Translations under genes and position numbers: made by a program | The notes under the pieces: model-generated | The model's input: only the letters and a program-made list of their open reading frames with translations | Told to the model about the DNA's origin: nothing | Databases searched by the model: none | Source of the DNA: Tribonema minus | Lineage: Eukaryota > Sar > Xanthophyceae > Tribonematales > Tribonemataceae | DNA: 64,000 nucleotides | Assembly: GCA_017506865.1 (NCBI GenBank) | Contig: JAFCMP010000087.1 | Location: forward strand, 186,001 to 250,000 | Direction: 5' to 3' | Part shown: positions 1-13,000 of the stretch, piece after piece | Layout: the number at the start of each line of letters is the position of its first letter | Numbering within the stretch: the stretch's first letter is position 1

Positions 1-427
1 ATAGGTGAGCCTCCCAATTGGCGTTTGGCTCGTCTGTCACCGCCTGAGTTGACAAAGTTAATGTGTAGATAATATCCTGTGCAATATCTTGCACTGTAGG
101 TGTATGCTGACTCAACTTGAAGCCGCTGGTGCAGGCCAGATCGGTCTGCTGCATCCTGTAATCTTGAGCAGCGCTTAGCTCAGAACACCCACATGAAAAC
201 CAGTCAAGAGCGCAATTTAGCATCAACTTCTGATGCGCCTTGCAAACATCTTTTTGATCACCACCGTCGTGTACCTTTAAGTTACCTGACATCTGCTTTC
301 AACAGGCGCCAAACTGCCATTGACATCATGGTAGCACGTTACACCAGTGTTCTGTGCCCCATCCTCTGTTATTGGCAGCTGCCGAGGCGCTTTGCCTCTC
401 ATCATAATATATCCAAAACTGAATGAA
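1..427. other. No gene recognised
   Basis: I see no open reading frame with convincing coding character here and no RNA gene. The short open frames overlap on both strands and run into the interspersed repeat that begins near 428. Confidence 0.5.
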
Positions 428-760
428 AAACGAATCATAAGATCGTTGAGCTTTAGGTGACAAGGGATGGTTAGCCGCAAGTGCCTTCCACCAATAACCG
501 TGGTCGCCGCTGCTGCAGTCATTGCCCACGAGTCAAACAGTGCCATCATATCCACAGGTCAAAAGACTTCTGTGTGCAAGCTTTTTTGCGTTCGAGGCAT
601 GGGTGGTCAGTAAGGACAGGTCTCACGTGTTCGGTAGGCCAGCGCCAGCCCGCAGCCCAACACAGAGGTTCAGCAGCTAGTGACAGCGTTCTTGAATGCG
701 CGTAGTGCAGAAGGTGATGAGCGGGTTTTGAACCAATCCATGCGGCGACATGGAGGCTCC
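428..760. repeat. 0.3-kb interspersed repeat, copy A
   Basis: This is one of three dispersed copies of the same roughly 300-330 bp sequence; the others are at 54521-54818 and 62212-62540. All begin near AAACGAATCA, and this copy and the third end near GGCTCC. On the minus strand the copies share a peptide-like stretch (ALFDSW, then a run of Ala, then TTVIGG), interrupted differently in each, so the repeat may derive from a coding sequence. A possible 7-bp flanking duplication, TGAATGA, lies at about 420 and 763. I do not recognise the family. Confidence 0.75.
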
Positions 761-2168
761 AATGAATGATTTACTCGGTCGTGCCCAAGCAAGCCGGCAG
801 CACCACCGGCAGTGACTGAGAGTTGTGCTGCTGTGGCGGTCCTTGCTTCCTCCACCGTGACCGCTTGGTTCTGGCTTGACGTGGGCACGCCTTCAAGTTG
901 TGTAAAATTGTCACTGACAGGTGCCTTGCTGCCGCTGCGTCCCAACCCAGCAGCACGCGCTGAGGCACTCCAGTAGCCTATGCTTTGGCAAACACTGAGT
1001 GTTCTGTCCTGTTATGTTGCCATTTGAGGTTTCATTTGGGTCGTTTTTCTTGCGCTGCCTGCGTTATGCACGGCCGCTACCGTCAAAAGAAGTTTGTCCA
1101 ACTGAGTCAGCTGCAGCGCTCTCTGTCCCACTACTCGGCGCGCCTGAATGTGCAGTACTGCACGTGCTTCGAGGTCCCAAAACCGAATTTGCGATAAAAA
1201 AACAAATACTTCAAGTGGACTTCAAATTACAACTAGAGTTCAACAATGAGCATCCATATATGCAAACATGGTACAGAACAGTCCAAGAACCCACGCACGC
1301 GCGAGATGTGTAAGAAAGGCTCCCGGCCTGAAGACCACTCGCCAACAAACACTAAGGGCTTTATTGCGAGCAAAGCAGCTTCAGTGGCACACACATCTCT
1401 AATGTCAGCAACAAACAATTTCAAGGGCTTTCTTGTGCACCCATCAGTTTTTAAATCGGATCACAAACCAGGTAGTTATCCCCCGCAAACACGAGGGTTT
1501 GGGATTGGGCGCCAGGAAAGAAACCAGCAAAACTGCAAATTTGTACTTGCTCGATTTAAAGTTTGACCACTGCGGACACTGCGCCACAAGCGCTGTGGGC
1601 CATCAAAGCGATGACAGTCTCGAGCAGAAATGTTCTGTCACTGTTACAGTGCAGCTAGCATTTTGAGCACACTGGCGACAGGCTGCCTCGTAGTGTGTTA
1701 GCAGCGGTGGCAAAGGAGCATGAATCTGTTTCAAATTGCTAGGATCTTTACGAGAATGAGGGGAAGCACGTGCTGCCTGCCAAACTGGCGGTGCCGGTGA
1801 GCTGTGCTGTGCATTCATGTACAGCAGCAAGGCTGGCAACTTGAAACCTCCCGCCATCAGGACCTAATTGGCATGAAAGCGACCTCGAATGCTAGAAATC
1901 GACATGAGTTTCTAAGTTACTGTAAACCGCGTTTACAGCCAACAAATAATGATCAGCCCAAAAACGTAGTTGACGTATCTCTATGATGTTGAAGTCACCA
2001 TAACTTCTTTAGCAGTGGTCGGCTTGCCGAGGAAGCATATTGACATTGAAGTTTCAGAAATTCAAAAGGTGTTGAAGTTCAAAAGATACTTGAAGTTGGA
2101 ATTATGAGCATCAATTGAGTTGGCTGAAGTTACCTAAGTCATCAACTTCAATTTGAACCTGAAGTACT
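761..2168. other. Gene-poor stretch with GAAGTT-rich end
   Basis: There is no supported gene. From about 2040 to 2168 the sequence is full of TTGAAGTT and CAACTTCAA words in both orientations, a degenerate motif that recurs at 5060-5600 and near 62890. The stretch ends at the GTACT that borders the truncated retrotransposon tail. Confidence 0.5.
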
Positions 2169-2308
2169 TTTTATTAATTCTCGCTCAGGGCGCGAAAAAG
2201 CCCAGATGATTGGCATCTATTTGTAAGGAATCTACATGTCGTATGACAGTCTGAAAGTGTCGCAACGACAACCACGTAAACGCCGCCGCCGCCAAATGGC
2301 ATCTCGGG
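2169..2308 (-). mobile_element. 5'-truncated copy of the 36.9-42.5 kb retrotransposon
   Basis: Bases 2169-2306 align without gaps, and with about five mismatches in 138 by eye, to 36928-37065. Those bases are the 3' UTR and last ten or so codons of the full-length element. The copy therefore holds only the 3' end, as expected when target-primed reverse transcription aborts early. GTACT occurs at 2164-2168 and again at 2309-2313, giving a short candidate target-site duplication with two extra G bases at the 5' junction. The stop codon of the parent is altered here, so it encodes nothing functional. Confidence 0.9.
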
Positions 2309-2397
2309 GTACTAGTAGGTCAAACGTGCGTTTTCTGTGAATGCAATGGTGCAGTTCATTATTTGGCATGACACACTTGGCAAGGAATGCTACTTTT

Positions 2398-3438
2398 AGG
2401 GTTGCCGCCCAGCGTATATAAAAATCCATATACTGCGTATAACGTATATATACAACGTATATATAATCTATACTGCGTATGCCAGCGTACATTAATTAGC
2501 CAAATTCTGAAGACAAACTCCAATTGAATTTTTTTCTCTTCATGCCTCATAGTGTCTGTTCTCAGCTGTCCATAACACCTGTCACCTTCTACTCAAGCAA
2601 GCATACAATGTGATTTTGCAGCCATCGCCAGTTGTTCAACTTTGATGCCACATGAAACGAAATGCATCTTCTCATATGCACCTGGGCATCCAGTGCATGC
2701 GCTACAAGTTCAACGAAGTTCCTTACATAAATATGTTGCTAGGCTTGTTTTCATGCATAGCGCACAAATAGTGGCGCTGCACATGCCATGCATTAGCAGT
2801 TGCTGATGCAAATGGTATACATATACCTTTCAGGTTCATCACCCAGTCACCAGCAGCATTTTCAACATCAAGGGGTGTGTCAGCTGCAGTGCATGCGCAA
2901 CAGATTTGATCCATCTCAACAGTAAGCTTCACCAAGCATGACCTCAGGCCTAACTGTGTGTGAGCAGCTTCCCGAATAAGTTTGGCTAATGTTCAACATC
3001 GGAAGTTGAAGTTCCCGGAAGGTGGTGCACGCAGCACACACCCTACACACCACGATAGCTGCCGAGGCTTCACATAGCTGATGATGATCGTAGCCTTACA
3101 TTCGCTACGCATACCATACTTCGAGGAGGCAGCTGTTGAACGGCAAGCCAGGCTTGTGCTGGGAGGTCACGACTGCAGCTGATTGATGGGCAAGTGAGTA
3201 CTTCTCACTGACTAGCACGTGCACCTGTTGAGTTATCAAGATGTACCGACCCTTTGAATGCTTCATTTAGCTCAGGAGCGTGCGGCAGCAACTCTGCGCT
3301 GCTTCCGCTTCGCGGAAACACGCCAAGGCGGCGAAACAGGCATTATAATCCAAAGCGTATATTGAAATCGATAAAACGATATCTATAACGTATATATTCA
3401 TATAACGTATATATACGTTATACGCTGCCGGCAACCCT
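2398..3438. mobile_element. TIR DNA transposon, copy 1 (Mutator-like)
   Basis: The left end reads AGGGTTGCC followed by a CAGCGTATA-type sequence, and the right end is its inverted complement (GTATACGCTGCCGGCAACCCT-like). The terminal inverted repeat is about 20 bp. Flanking 10-mers TGCTACTTTT and AGCTACTTTG match at 8 of 10 positions, consistent with an aged target-site duplication of about 10 bp. That length is typical of Mutator-like elements, though assignment from TIRs alone is inference. AT-rich GTATATA blocks sit inside both ends. A 70-codon minus-strand open frame (2723-2935) resembles one in copy 3 and may be a transposase remnant; no intact transposase is seen. Confidence 0.8.
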
Positions 3439-6400
3439 AGCTACTTTGCCTTCGCATTGCTTTCTTGCATCCGGGTTATTTTCACGCCATTCAGGGCCTC
3501 ATCGCTGGTGCGACACAGAAGGCAGAATTGGCTGAGCCTGTGAACAGCGTTAAGTCTGCAGTGTTTGCCAATCAGTGATCGCATGTGTTTGGCGTTGACT
3601 AATATAGCACCACGCATGATGTATCGCTGAACCAAGGCCAAAATTGCAAGCCGTTCAGTCATACACATACATTGGCAATGTTTTCGTACTAGCACATATA
3701 TATATATGCATAGTATGCTGCATGGTGAGCTTCATTCTCCCCAACAAACGTGACAGCTGCAGGTAACTACAACGATTGTATAGCAGCAAGAACGTACCGT
3801 GAATTCAGGGCCGGTGTCTCTTGCAGCACCAATGCTTCAGATCTAAGGGAGCGGTATAGCAGCCTGAGTAACAGTTACTGTTCACAGCGAAGCCTTTGCT
3901 CTGGAGCCTTCTTGTACTTGGACTTCAATTCGTGAATTGCGGAACCGACTGACAGACTGAGTGACTGTTGAAGATTGATCGTGCGAAAGCGTGAAGCATA
4001 TGCTGCAAGCGGAGATGCAAACTGAATGTCAGCGTCATGAAGGCTTGCAAAAAGTGCTGCTGCCAACCAGCATGAAGAACCCGTCCAAAGGTACCCATGG
4101 GTTATAGTAATGGCGATGTGCAGCTGATGCTGCGTTTGCTGGCATTATGATATCAGCGCGACATCACGCATGCAGTCAGCGCTGTCTACAACACATTGCA
4201 AGCTGGACAACGGGCCTCGGAGTCTGAAATCGCACTTTCTTGGATAAACTATAATTTCAAATAATGATTTCAATTTGCCCTCAGTCTGTGAGAGACGTCA
4301 TTCGTTATTTGTTGCATCAACGATTACATAGTACATACTGTTAATAATATGTCCTTATTCAAGCCGGCTGGTCACTTAGTTAATTCAAAAGTGATATTTG
4401 GCCTCAAACCTACGTTAGCCTGGGTAATATGTTTGTGGATTCAATATACAACGCCGACCCCCCCGTTTGGCTAGTGAGCAAATGAGCCTACCGTCTCCGA
4501 GTCGACGACGTGCTGCGTGCTCAAGCACTGCAAGTGGCAGAGCCTGAGGGTGCCCTCTTGATGATGCCTGTGATGCAGTGCTGCCCTTCCAGGTCTGCGA
4601 CCACTTTTGAACCTGTTAAACTTTCAGCTTCGTGCGCGGAGCCTTGTTGTGTGGTGTTGAAATGACATCTCACATGCAACAATCATCAACAACTTGAATC
4701 AAAAAGCCGCTGTACGTGCTGCACACAGCGATTGTGCGATTGTGTGGGGGCTGTCATAACGGAGACTCTCGGAAGCGTTGTGTGGTGTGGACGAGTGTCC
4801 TAGAGTATGATACAGGTCAACTTAATGTAGGCCTGGGCATACAAAGGCTAAATTTAGTTTGGTTGTCCGACATATACAAACAGTGTCGTGTGTTTTAAAT
4901 AGGTCACCACTAATAGGTGACCGGGCGGCTTAGACAGCAGCGACATGACGATTTGTTAAAATAGGTCACCACTAACTCAAAGGTGACCAGAGGATCCGCT
5001 CCGCCCATCCGCGACCCTGAAACCCAAAAAGCAACCGAGCACTTATGCTAAAGTGATGTCAGGCAAGACCCTCAAACTGTTGAAGTTAGATAATAGTAGG
5101 TTGTTGGCCTCACTCAGACGCACCAGAGGAGCTCTTGGTTGTTGAAGTTGAGATGGGTGGAGCCGTGCTATTGCACGTTGAGCAGTGACATGACAGTTGA
5201 AGTTGGCATGAAGTTGAAGTTTGAATATCATCGTTGAAGTTCAATATCACATCAGGATCAATATCAACTTCAACAAGTGAGTAGTCAGCAGATGCCCCTG
5301 ACATAGGGCTACAGCATGCCACAACCCAACTTCAATATCAGTTCTGCCCTGCAGACTTTACTACTGGACAAGGGCCTCGGTTGCTTCTTGGCTTTCAGGG
5401 TCGCGGATGAGCGGAGCAGATCCTCCAGGCGGCTTTTATCCTCTGGGATATATATCATATACAGTGGTTCCAAAAGAGCCCAAAGCCAACCACTGTGACA
5501 TACGACTAAAAATGTCACCGACGAGATACTATTATAAATAAATAGTATTTTGCCACCAATTTGAAAGTTCAAGTTGAGTCGGAGCTTCAACTTGTCTAGT
5601 TGCTAATCGCCAGCGTGCTAAAGCAGAGGGGCTGATGCGTGTACTGGGCATAATGAGTGGCCTTGCAGCACTCACAGTGACCCTCAGGCTGTAACAGTTG
5701 TATCACTCCCTGGACCAGAATCAGGGGTGTGCCACAAGGAGTGGGTGACAAGAGAGACAACCGCCGACTTCATGTCCAAGGTGGCCGCGCTACACCGTGA
5801 TTGATGGTGTGCACACTGTCAGGTCCATTGCCCTGCTGCTGCAAGATCCAGAGTGTCAGAGAGCACACCCAGCATGAAGACACCATGAGAAGTCATGCCA
5901 CAAATGAAAGGTTAAAGGGTGGCCAAATAAACCGACTCCACACACTGAGACATGGCGTCGGACGAGCTAAGAATTCCACCAATTGGAGTCACCACAACAT
6001 GAACTCGCACACGCAAGTAAGTACGCCCTGCGCCACTGGCTAGCAGTGCGCAAGCACTGTGCTTTGCTGCATGCACTGCACTAGACTATCATAATTTGCT
6101 GCAAAATGTTGTGTGGCGGCATACGCGGGACCCACTGCCAAGCTTCATCTTTGGCAAGCTCCTGTGTGTGTCGACAGCTGCCAGAAGCCGCAAGTGCACC
6201 GGCCTATAAGTAGCCTTACAATAGTGTCCAAGAGCACTAGCTCCAGTGCGCCTACCTGGACATGTCTGACAGAGTCTCTGCAGATTGCCTCCATTTTGTG
6301 CTCTCCTTCACCCATGGCGTCTTTGTGCTCCCGCGCTGCTAGATCACCTCAACAAACTGCGAACTCGAGAATCTGAATCAGTCTAGTGAGTTGTTTTTAG

Positions 6401-7033
6401 ACATATTAGACTAATAGCATACTTTCTGAAGTAGCACAGTACATTATGAAGTAGTATATATACCACACAATTGTATCTGATTCACTTGGTGCTGGGGCTT
6501 GTTGTACGTTGACAATCTGATGCAACATAGAGAGCTGTTGCTCACTACTCTGTTGCTCCACACCATCAGAGGCAGACATCAAGGTGCCCAATGCAGCAGA
6601 AGACCGACGCCAGTCGTGCTGCTAGAAGTGAGTGTATTGTGGTCTGTCGCCTTAGGGTCACGCCCTCACCCCAGGAGGAACGTCAATGAGCATATAACTG
6701 CCATATGGTCCAACTCAAGTATTTATATATCATATTGCTTGGTTCAACTTACTAACTTATAAAAAGGGTCCAAAACCCGCATAAACATGCAAATGATCGA
6801 TGTGCAAATGCTGCAGCTCATGAGCTCCGAGAGTCTGCTGCTCAGCCGGAGTGGAGAGTAGCGCCGGCCATGGGCGCATTGTGCGGCCTGCCAGCACACA
6901 GCCGCTTACGCTGCGTAGTTCTCGCTCCGCAGCCTTCACGTCATTATTTCGGAAGTTTGTCTGGAACTCATTGCAGGGAACTGTTTCAGCCTCAATACAC
7001 TGTCTTACGGAATACTTACACCTCGCACTGCAG
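3439..7033. other. Gene-poor region upstream of the surface-protein gene
   Basis: Open frames here are short and overlap on both strands. The 5' exons of the surface-protein gene that starts at or before 7034 could lie in the last kilobase: open segments at 6113-6376 and 6851-7030 are candidates, but neither shows the family repeat. The interval includes the GAAGTT-rich tract at 5060-5600. Confidence 0.45.
5060..5600. repeat. Degenerate GAAGTT / AACTTC motif cluster
   Basis: More than ten occurrences of GAAGTT or its complement are scattered over about 540 bases, often inside TTGAAGTTG or CAACTTCAA, in both orientations. Similar words cluster at 2040-2168 and 62885-62912. The spacing is irregular, so this is not a simple tandem microsatellite. 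Confidence 0.55.
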
Positions 7034-10000
7034 ACAGCACCATCCACATGGACGTCCAACTTGGAAGAGGCACCAAATTACTCTACGCAGCCGCTCCTGT
7101 GCTGTACATCGACAAATCCTACTTTCATAACAATGGTGAGCACAAGAAGACAAGATGGGTGCTGGCACAGGCGCTGCACCGCTCTGTCTGTATCATGAGC
7201 ACAGTGACTGTCTCTCAGGCTGGTGCTGGGGCTATTCCATGCCCGTGCAGGTCGCGCGGTGTGCACAAAAATACTTTTTGTTAATGTGCAGCCTGTACCC
7301 CCACTGGCAAGCAAGTGTCCGTGGGACTATTGCGCTGACTAAAGTCACACCACATCCTACTTCTTTGCACTTGCCTGCTGCAGCAGCAGTTAACTACTGT
7401 AGTTGACTGGCTGTTGGTTTCGTTGTCCAGTTGTTTCGTCATCAAGTGTTGCCACGGTGTGGATTTGCTCTAGAGGCACTTGCGCCCTTGCCCAGTGGTG
7501 TGATTCCGCGTTGTGAGAGGGTCCGTGCAGCTGCCGGTTTGAAGTGATGTCTCTGCCTGTATCGTCGTTCCGTGCAGACGCTTTGTATGGCGGGGCTGTG
7601 TACATGTCTCTGAACTATAACGCGCGGAGCCAGGGCGCTGCGGTAACCACGGCACCATTTCACGTGCAAGTCACCTCCACAACCTTCCGGGACAACTCAG
7701 CAGCGGAAGGTGGCGCTGCATACCTGTATGGTTTTAATGGCGAGGTGCTCAGGGCCAGCTTCGTCAACTGCACATTTGACGACAATACGGGTAAGCCCCG
7801 CACACGCCTGCCGGTGCGACTGACGAGGTGTGCTGGGAGTTGGAATTCAGTCTGTCTCGTGCATGCATGGATGTTATGCTGCGCAGTCTCAAGTTGAACA
7901 TCAAGACTTACTGTAGACGTGGTGCACAGTGTCTTGCAGTAAAAACTTCAAGCTGGGTGTGTTTTCCTGCCAGTGGCACAAAGTCACCGTACTGGCAGCG
8001 GCTTTAGGCCGCAATTTGCGTTTACGAATGCTGAAAATCGACGGGGGGGGCAAAGTCACCTTCCTGATGCTGTATTTCAATGTAGACTTCACGCGGTCCG
8101 TTGCAGTCACAGAAAACGCAGGAATTCGAATGATGTGCTGAAACTTCATATTGAAGGTTGTACACAGAAGTTAGGTGACTGCAACCGAATAACGTCAAAG
8201 ACCGCCCAGTGTTTCATCCACAAGTATACCTGAAGCTTAGAGTTAAGCATGTGTTCATCTTTTCAGCATTTAGAAAAAATAGTAGGCTCAACATTTGATT
8301 ATTGTTAAGATGGTGCAGGGTACCATTGTCCGACAAGTTGCGCATAGCGCCAATAAATCTTCAACGAGGACGCGTACGAGTATTGATATACCGGTGAGAG
8401 CGCCACCACGAGTACAAGGTTCACTTGTGCTCTGTGATAATGGGTACTGCTTTGAATACTTGCAGAGCAAGTTGTTGCTGATCGCACAGGTTGTTGGCCT
8501 GTTTTAACAAATTTTGATGTAAACTTCACCGTTGTATTCACAGGAAACGCAGAAATTCGAATGATGTAGATCACTTTCAAATTGAAGGTTGTACACCATT
8601 ACCAGGCGACTTGACCTCACTTACTGCTCTGTATTTCATCCTTGAGTATATCTTGAGCATGATCAACTTTTGAAACGTCAGCATCAGCAGGTTCAGCATC
8701 TGATTCTCATGCACAGAGATGGCGCAGGGTGCCACTGTTGAACAGGTCGCACGTAGCACGAAAAAAACTTCACAACAAGTACGCGCACGAGTATTGATAT
8801 ATTGGTGAGAGCGGCTGTGAGTACGAGTTGAATTGGTGTTCTGTGACAACGGGCACCACGACATATACTTGTCCAAAAGCTTGTTGCTGATTGAACAGTA
8901 TATTTTTTGCCTGTTCCAACGCTCGTAATGCTTTGTCAGAAAAACAACGCCCAGCCAACCCATCTTCAAAGGACAAATATTGTCAAGGAGCTTGCGTAGC
9001 GTGCAAAAACGGTCATGCAGAGTTTTTACTCCTACCGCGAGATATAAGCTGTGGACCAGTATAGTGATTACTCGAATGTTGCCTCACACGGCAGGTTACG
9101 CGTACGATTTGTTCTGCGGCCACGCGTACGAGTTGAAACGCGCAACAAAAACTCGTACTCGTACCCGTGCCATGGGTGTACGCGCCATCTTGAATTACTA
9201 CTTCAGAGGTATTAAATTTACAAACACGACTGGCATACTATTAGTCAGAAGCTCTGGTGGGGATACATCACCTGCTTTGTTGGGGGTTGATCAGTATTTT
9301 CGCTTTTTGAGCATGGGCGTCACTTTTACCCCAGCTCACTGATTGACTTCAGGCCTCTCTGTGCACAAATTACACAAACCACGACCAACCCTGCACCCTG
9401 CAACTGGTACGGCAGATTTGCGGTGATACCTCCCAGGGCCTGACAGACAGTCTGTGGTGACAGTCACTGGGGCAAATTGAATAATTTTGCGCACCGCATC
9501 ACTATGCAGTTCCGCCTCCATGCTTGTGCGCCTGCAGCATACGAAGGAAACGGTGGCACGCTGTTCGGCGGCATTGCAGACATACAGATTACCAGCTCAT
9601 CGTTCACAGGTGACCTCGCTACCGGAGGCGCGGGCGGCTGCATCTTCAGCGACGGATCTGGCGGTTTCGGCGAATCAGATTATTTTGATCCTGCAACCTG
9701 CTACGTTGCAGTGAAGGATTCAGACTTCTCAGGCTGCCGGTCTATCAGCAAGGGCGGTGCCATCTATGTGACCTCCTACGCTCCTGTCACTGTAGACGGA
9801 TGTACCTTCACGGAGAACACGTCTGAGCTGGGCGGTGCCCTGTGCCACCAGGCTTCAAACGGTGCCCCCAGTAACGTCACCATCATGACAGCGCGTTCCG
9901 GAACAACACGGCGAGAGGGCGGGGCGGGGCTGTGTTCACCTCTGACGCAGCGGTGGTTGAGGTGCTGTGCGACAACCAGTACCACAGCGGCTCTGCAGTA

Positions 10001-13000
10001 TCTGTGTTTTCCGGCAATCGTGCCACCAGTGGCGGCGCACTAGCGTACGCGTCAACGCCCACAATACGTGCAGATGGTGTGGCCACGGCGCTGCTGCGCA
10101 TGCGTGGCTGCGCGTTTGTAGGTAATGAGGCGCTGGAGCTGGGTGGAGCTGTCCATCTAGACGCTGACCTGCCGAACTTGGGGACTAGCTTGGACATCAC
10201 GGACGTGGTGTTTGGCGACAACAAGGCAGCCAGCGGAGGTGGCTTGCTTGCGGCAGCGCCAATGCCTGCTTTCTACCCAGGTGATACTTTGAGTCACAGA
10301 ATATACCACAGTGTGAGATTTAGCTCTGTAGATGATACTGTGTAGATGACACTGACAAGAATGCCTAGTAGACAGTCAACTGTCAGACCGTGACAGTGGT
10401 CGACTTGATGTTCAGCTATATAGCATTGCCAGCCTGAGGGTGCTCTGAGTTCTGCCCGGTGGCAGTTTTGCAGCAGGGTAAACCACTATCATGATGCTGT
10501 GCCAGGTGACACTGACATCTAGCAGTGCAATGCACTGTATGTGCAATGCACTGTATGTGACCTGACACCACCGTGACAACCGTTCCCTCTTTGCGCGTGC
10601 ATGACATTGTGCAGGGAGCATGTACGGAACCTGGACTGTCTACAACAACTCAGCCTTAAACTGCTTCCTGGGCGGTTTTGGCTCGCAATTGGCGTGGGCA
10701 GCTAATCATACCTGCGCAGACGCAGATGCAATGCCCGCCCCAGAGCGAACCGATTTCATTGGCTACGATGCTAGTACTAGCATGATTGTGCTGGGTGATG
10801 TCTTCGACTACTATGCAGCCAACGCATCCACCTTTCCTTGCTGCCCCGCTGGGTCCTACGCTTTCTGCAATCCACCCACGGTGAGCTTGAACGGCAGCAC
10901 CATTCTTAACAACAAGTGCGAGCATGGCGAGTGGCGATGCGGCATCTGCAACAGCCTCGGATTCATGTGCCCCCACGTGTGTACCGTAGTGGAGTCGCTG
11001 GACCTGACAGCGGGCTATTGGCGTGGCAATGCCGTGGTGCAACAGACTGGTGCCCAGGTGGAGGCGGTCACTCACCAGTGCTGGAACGCGGGTGCTTGCA
11101 GGGGAGGGGCGGTGGTGCTGCCCCAGGCGTGGCCACGTGCAAACGCCACCGTGGAAGCTAACGAGTATTGCGCTACTGGCTACATGGGGCCATGTGAGTA
11201 TCTCCTTTGATGATACACGTCGTTGGTTTGAGCGCAGAGTGTCCAGGTTTGAACATTCATACTCAGCAACTCTGTATTCCATATGTTTGCTACTTTGGCG
11301 CAGCATGAGGTTTCTATGAATACCTAGGGTTGCCAACCAGCTATATGAAAATCCATAGGTAATGTGTGTAATGTTTAGAACGATGCGGGAGGGAATACAC
11401 CAGTGCGCTCAGTAGTGGCGGAGCGCAACATCTCGCAAAAGTCAGCATTCGCTTGCAAGTTTCAGTTTGCAAAATTCAGCAAGCGTGGCATCACCAAAGT
11501 GCATCGGTGTGCGGAGACTTGCGCGCGCCATGACTTAAGAAGATCTGCAACTAACAAAAACTAAGCAGATATACAACAAGTGTCGCAACACCATGATGGG
11601 CTGCAGAGGTCTCAGCCAGCTGATGATGACCGTTGCCTTACATTCGTTATGCACACCATGGGTCGAAAAGGTGTTGTCGAAGAACAACTCAGGCTTGTGT
11701 TGGAGCACACGATTGCAACTGATTGATGGGCAAGTGAGTAAACTCACTGACTAGAGCGTGCAGCTGCTGACTCAGAGGTCTGAGGTCTGAGAGGTCAGAG
11801 GTCTGAGGATGTACTTACCCTTCAAACGCTTTGTTTAGCGCAGGAGCGTGCGGCAGCAACTCTGCGCTGCTTCACGCATTGCGGAAAATCGCAGTAGCGG
11901 AGAAGCAGCATTATAATTCAAGCATATACTTCAATGTTGAAATCGATACAACAATACATGTTATGTATATATTCATGTAATGCATACATATGTTGTATGC
12001 TGCCGGCAACCCTATGAATACCTAATCATGTGCACACATCATACTGCAGTACTGGTGAGTATATTATGTACCACCACATGGTATTTACAGTACATTTACC
12101 ATACTTCTAACTAAATTATGTTTATGGCACTACAGTTACTGTAGTATGTACTACATTGACTGTACTTCTGGAGTAGTATGTATAGTATTGTAACCATGTA
12201 TAGAGTGATGCGAGGCACCTGCACTGCATGGCATGCCGCGTTCACTTCGAGCATTCTCAAATCCTGTGTTTTTGCTCTGACTGGTCTCACTGCAGCGTGT
12301 GCACTGTGTTGACACATACACTTGCTGATGCTAGCCCTGAACAGAAAAGGTCGCTGCTCCCCTCTTACACTGAGCACTGTGGCATCCCTTCCTGTCCTTT
12401 TTTGATGCTTCGCCAGACTGCGCCGTGTGCGACATCGCCGCTGGCTACGCCCCTCATGCTGGTGCCTCTTACACCTGCCACCAGTGTACCACCGCAAACA
12501 AGGCTGCCGCGTACACTGGCATTGGTGTCGTGGGGCTGTTAGTGGGTGTTACAGCCGTGTATTTGCTGCCTTTCTGGGACATCAACGAGCAGCCCGGGGC
12601 ACTGGCAGTATGGGGCTCCAAGCGAAACGTGATCACGTGCTGCTGCCACTTCCGGTTCGACGGCAACTACCTGCGCATTCCGATCATTGTTATTCAGGTG
12701 TGTCGTCGGTGTGCAGCTTGTGCAATGTCTGTTGCTAATGCTGCTGTGTTTGTCAGCTGCACAAATAAGTGTGCACGTGTTGTCTGTGTTTTGCATGGGC
12801 ACGATTGAAACCAGGCAAATCATCCCCCGGAGCTGAACTGCCCGCTGCACGCGTATAATGTATACTTCAGAAGTATTTAAAAAACATTATAGCTTAATTT
12901 ATAGGTTTATATACGTTATAGTAATCCTTAAACCGGTGCAGTTATACGCTCAGAATTATAATGCCTGTTTCGCCGCCATTCGGCGTGTGTGAGCTGCACA

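Noticed and set aside
9870..9892. A tiny GTAACG...GACAG intron explaining the first frame break
   Set aside because: Removing it does not restore the reading frame of the following repeat, and 21 bases is too short for a known spliceosomal intron.
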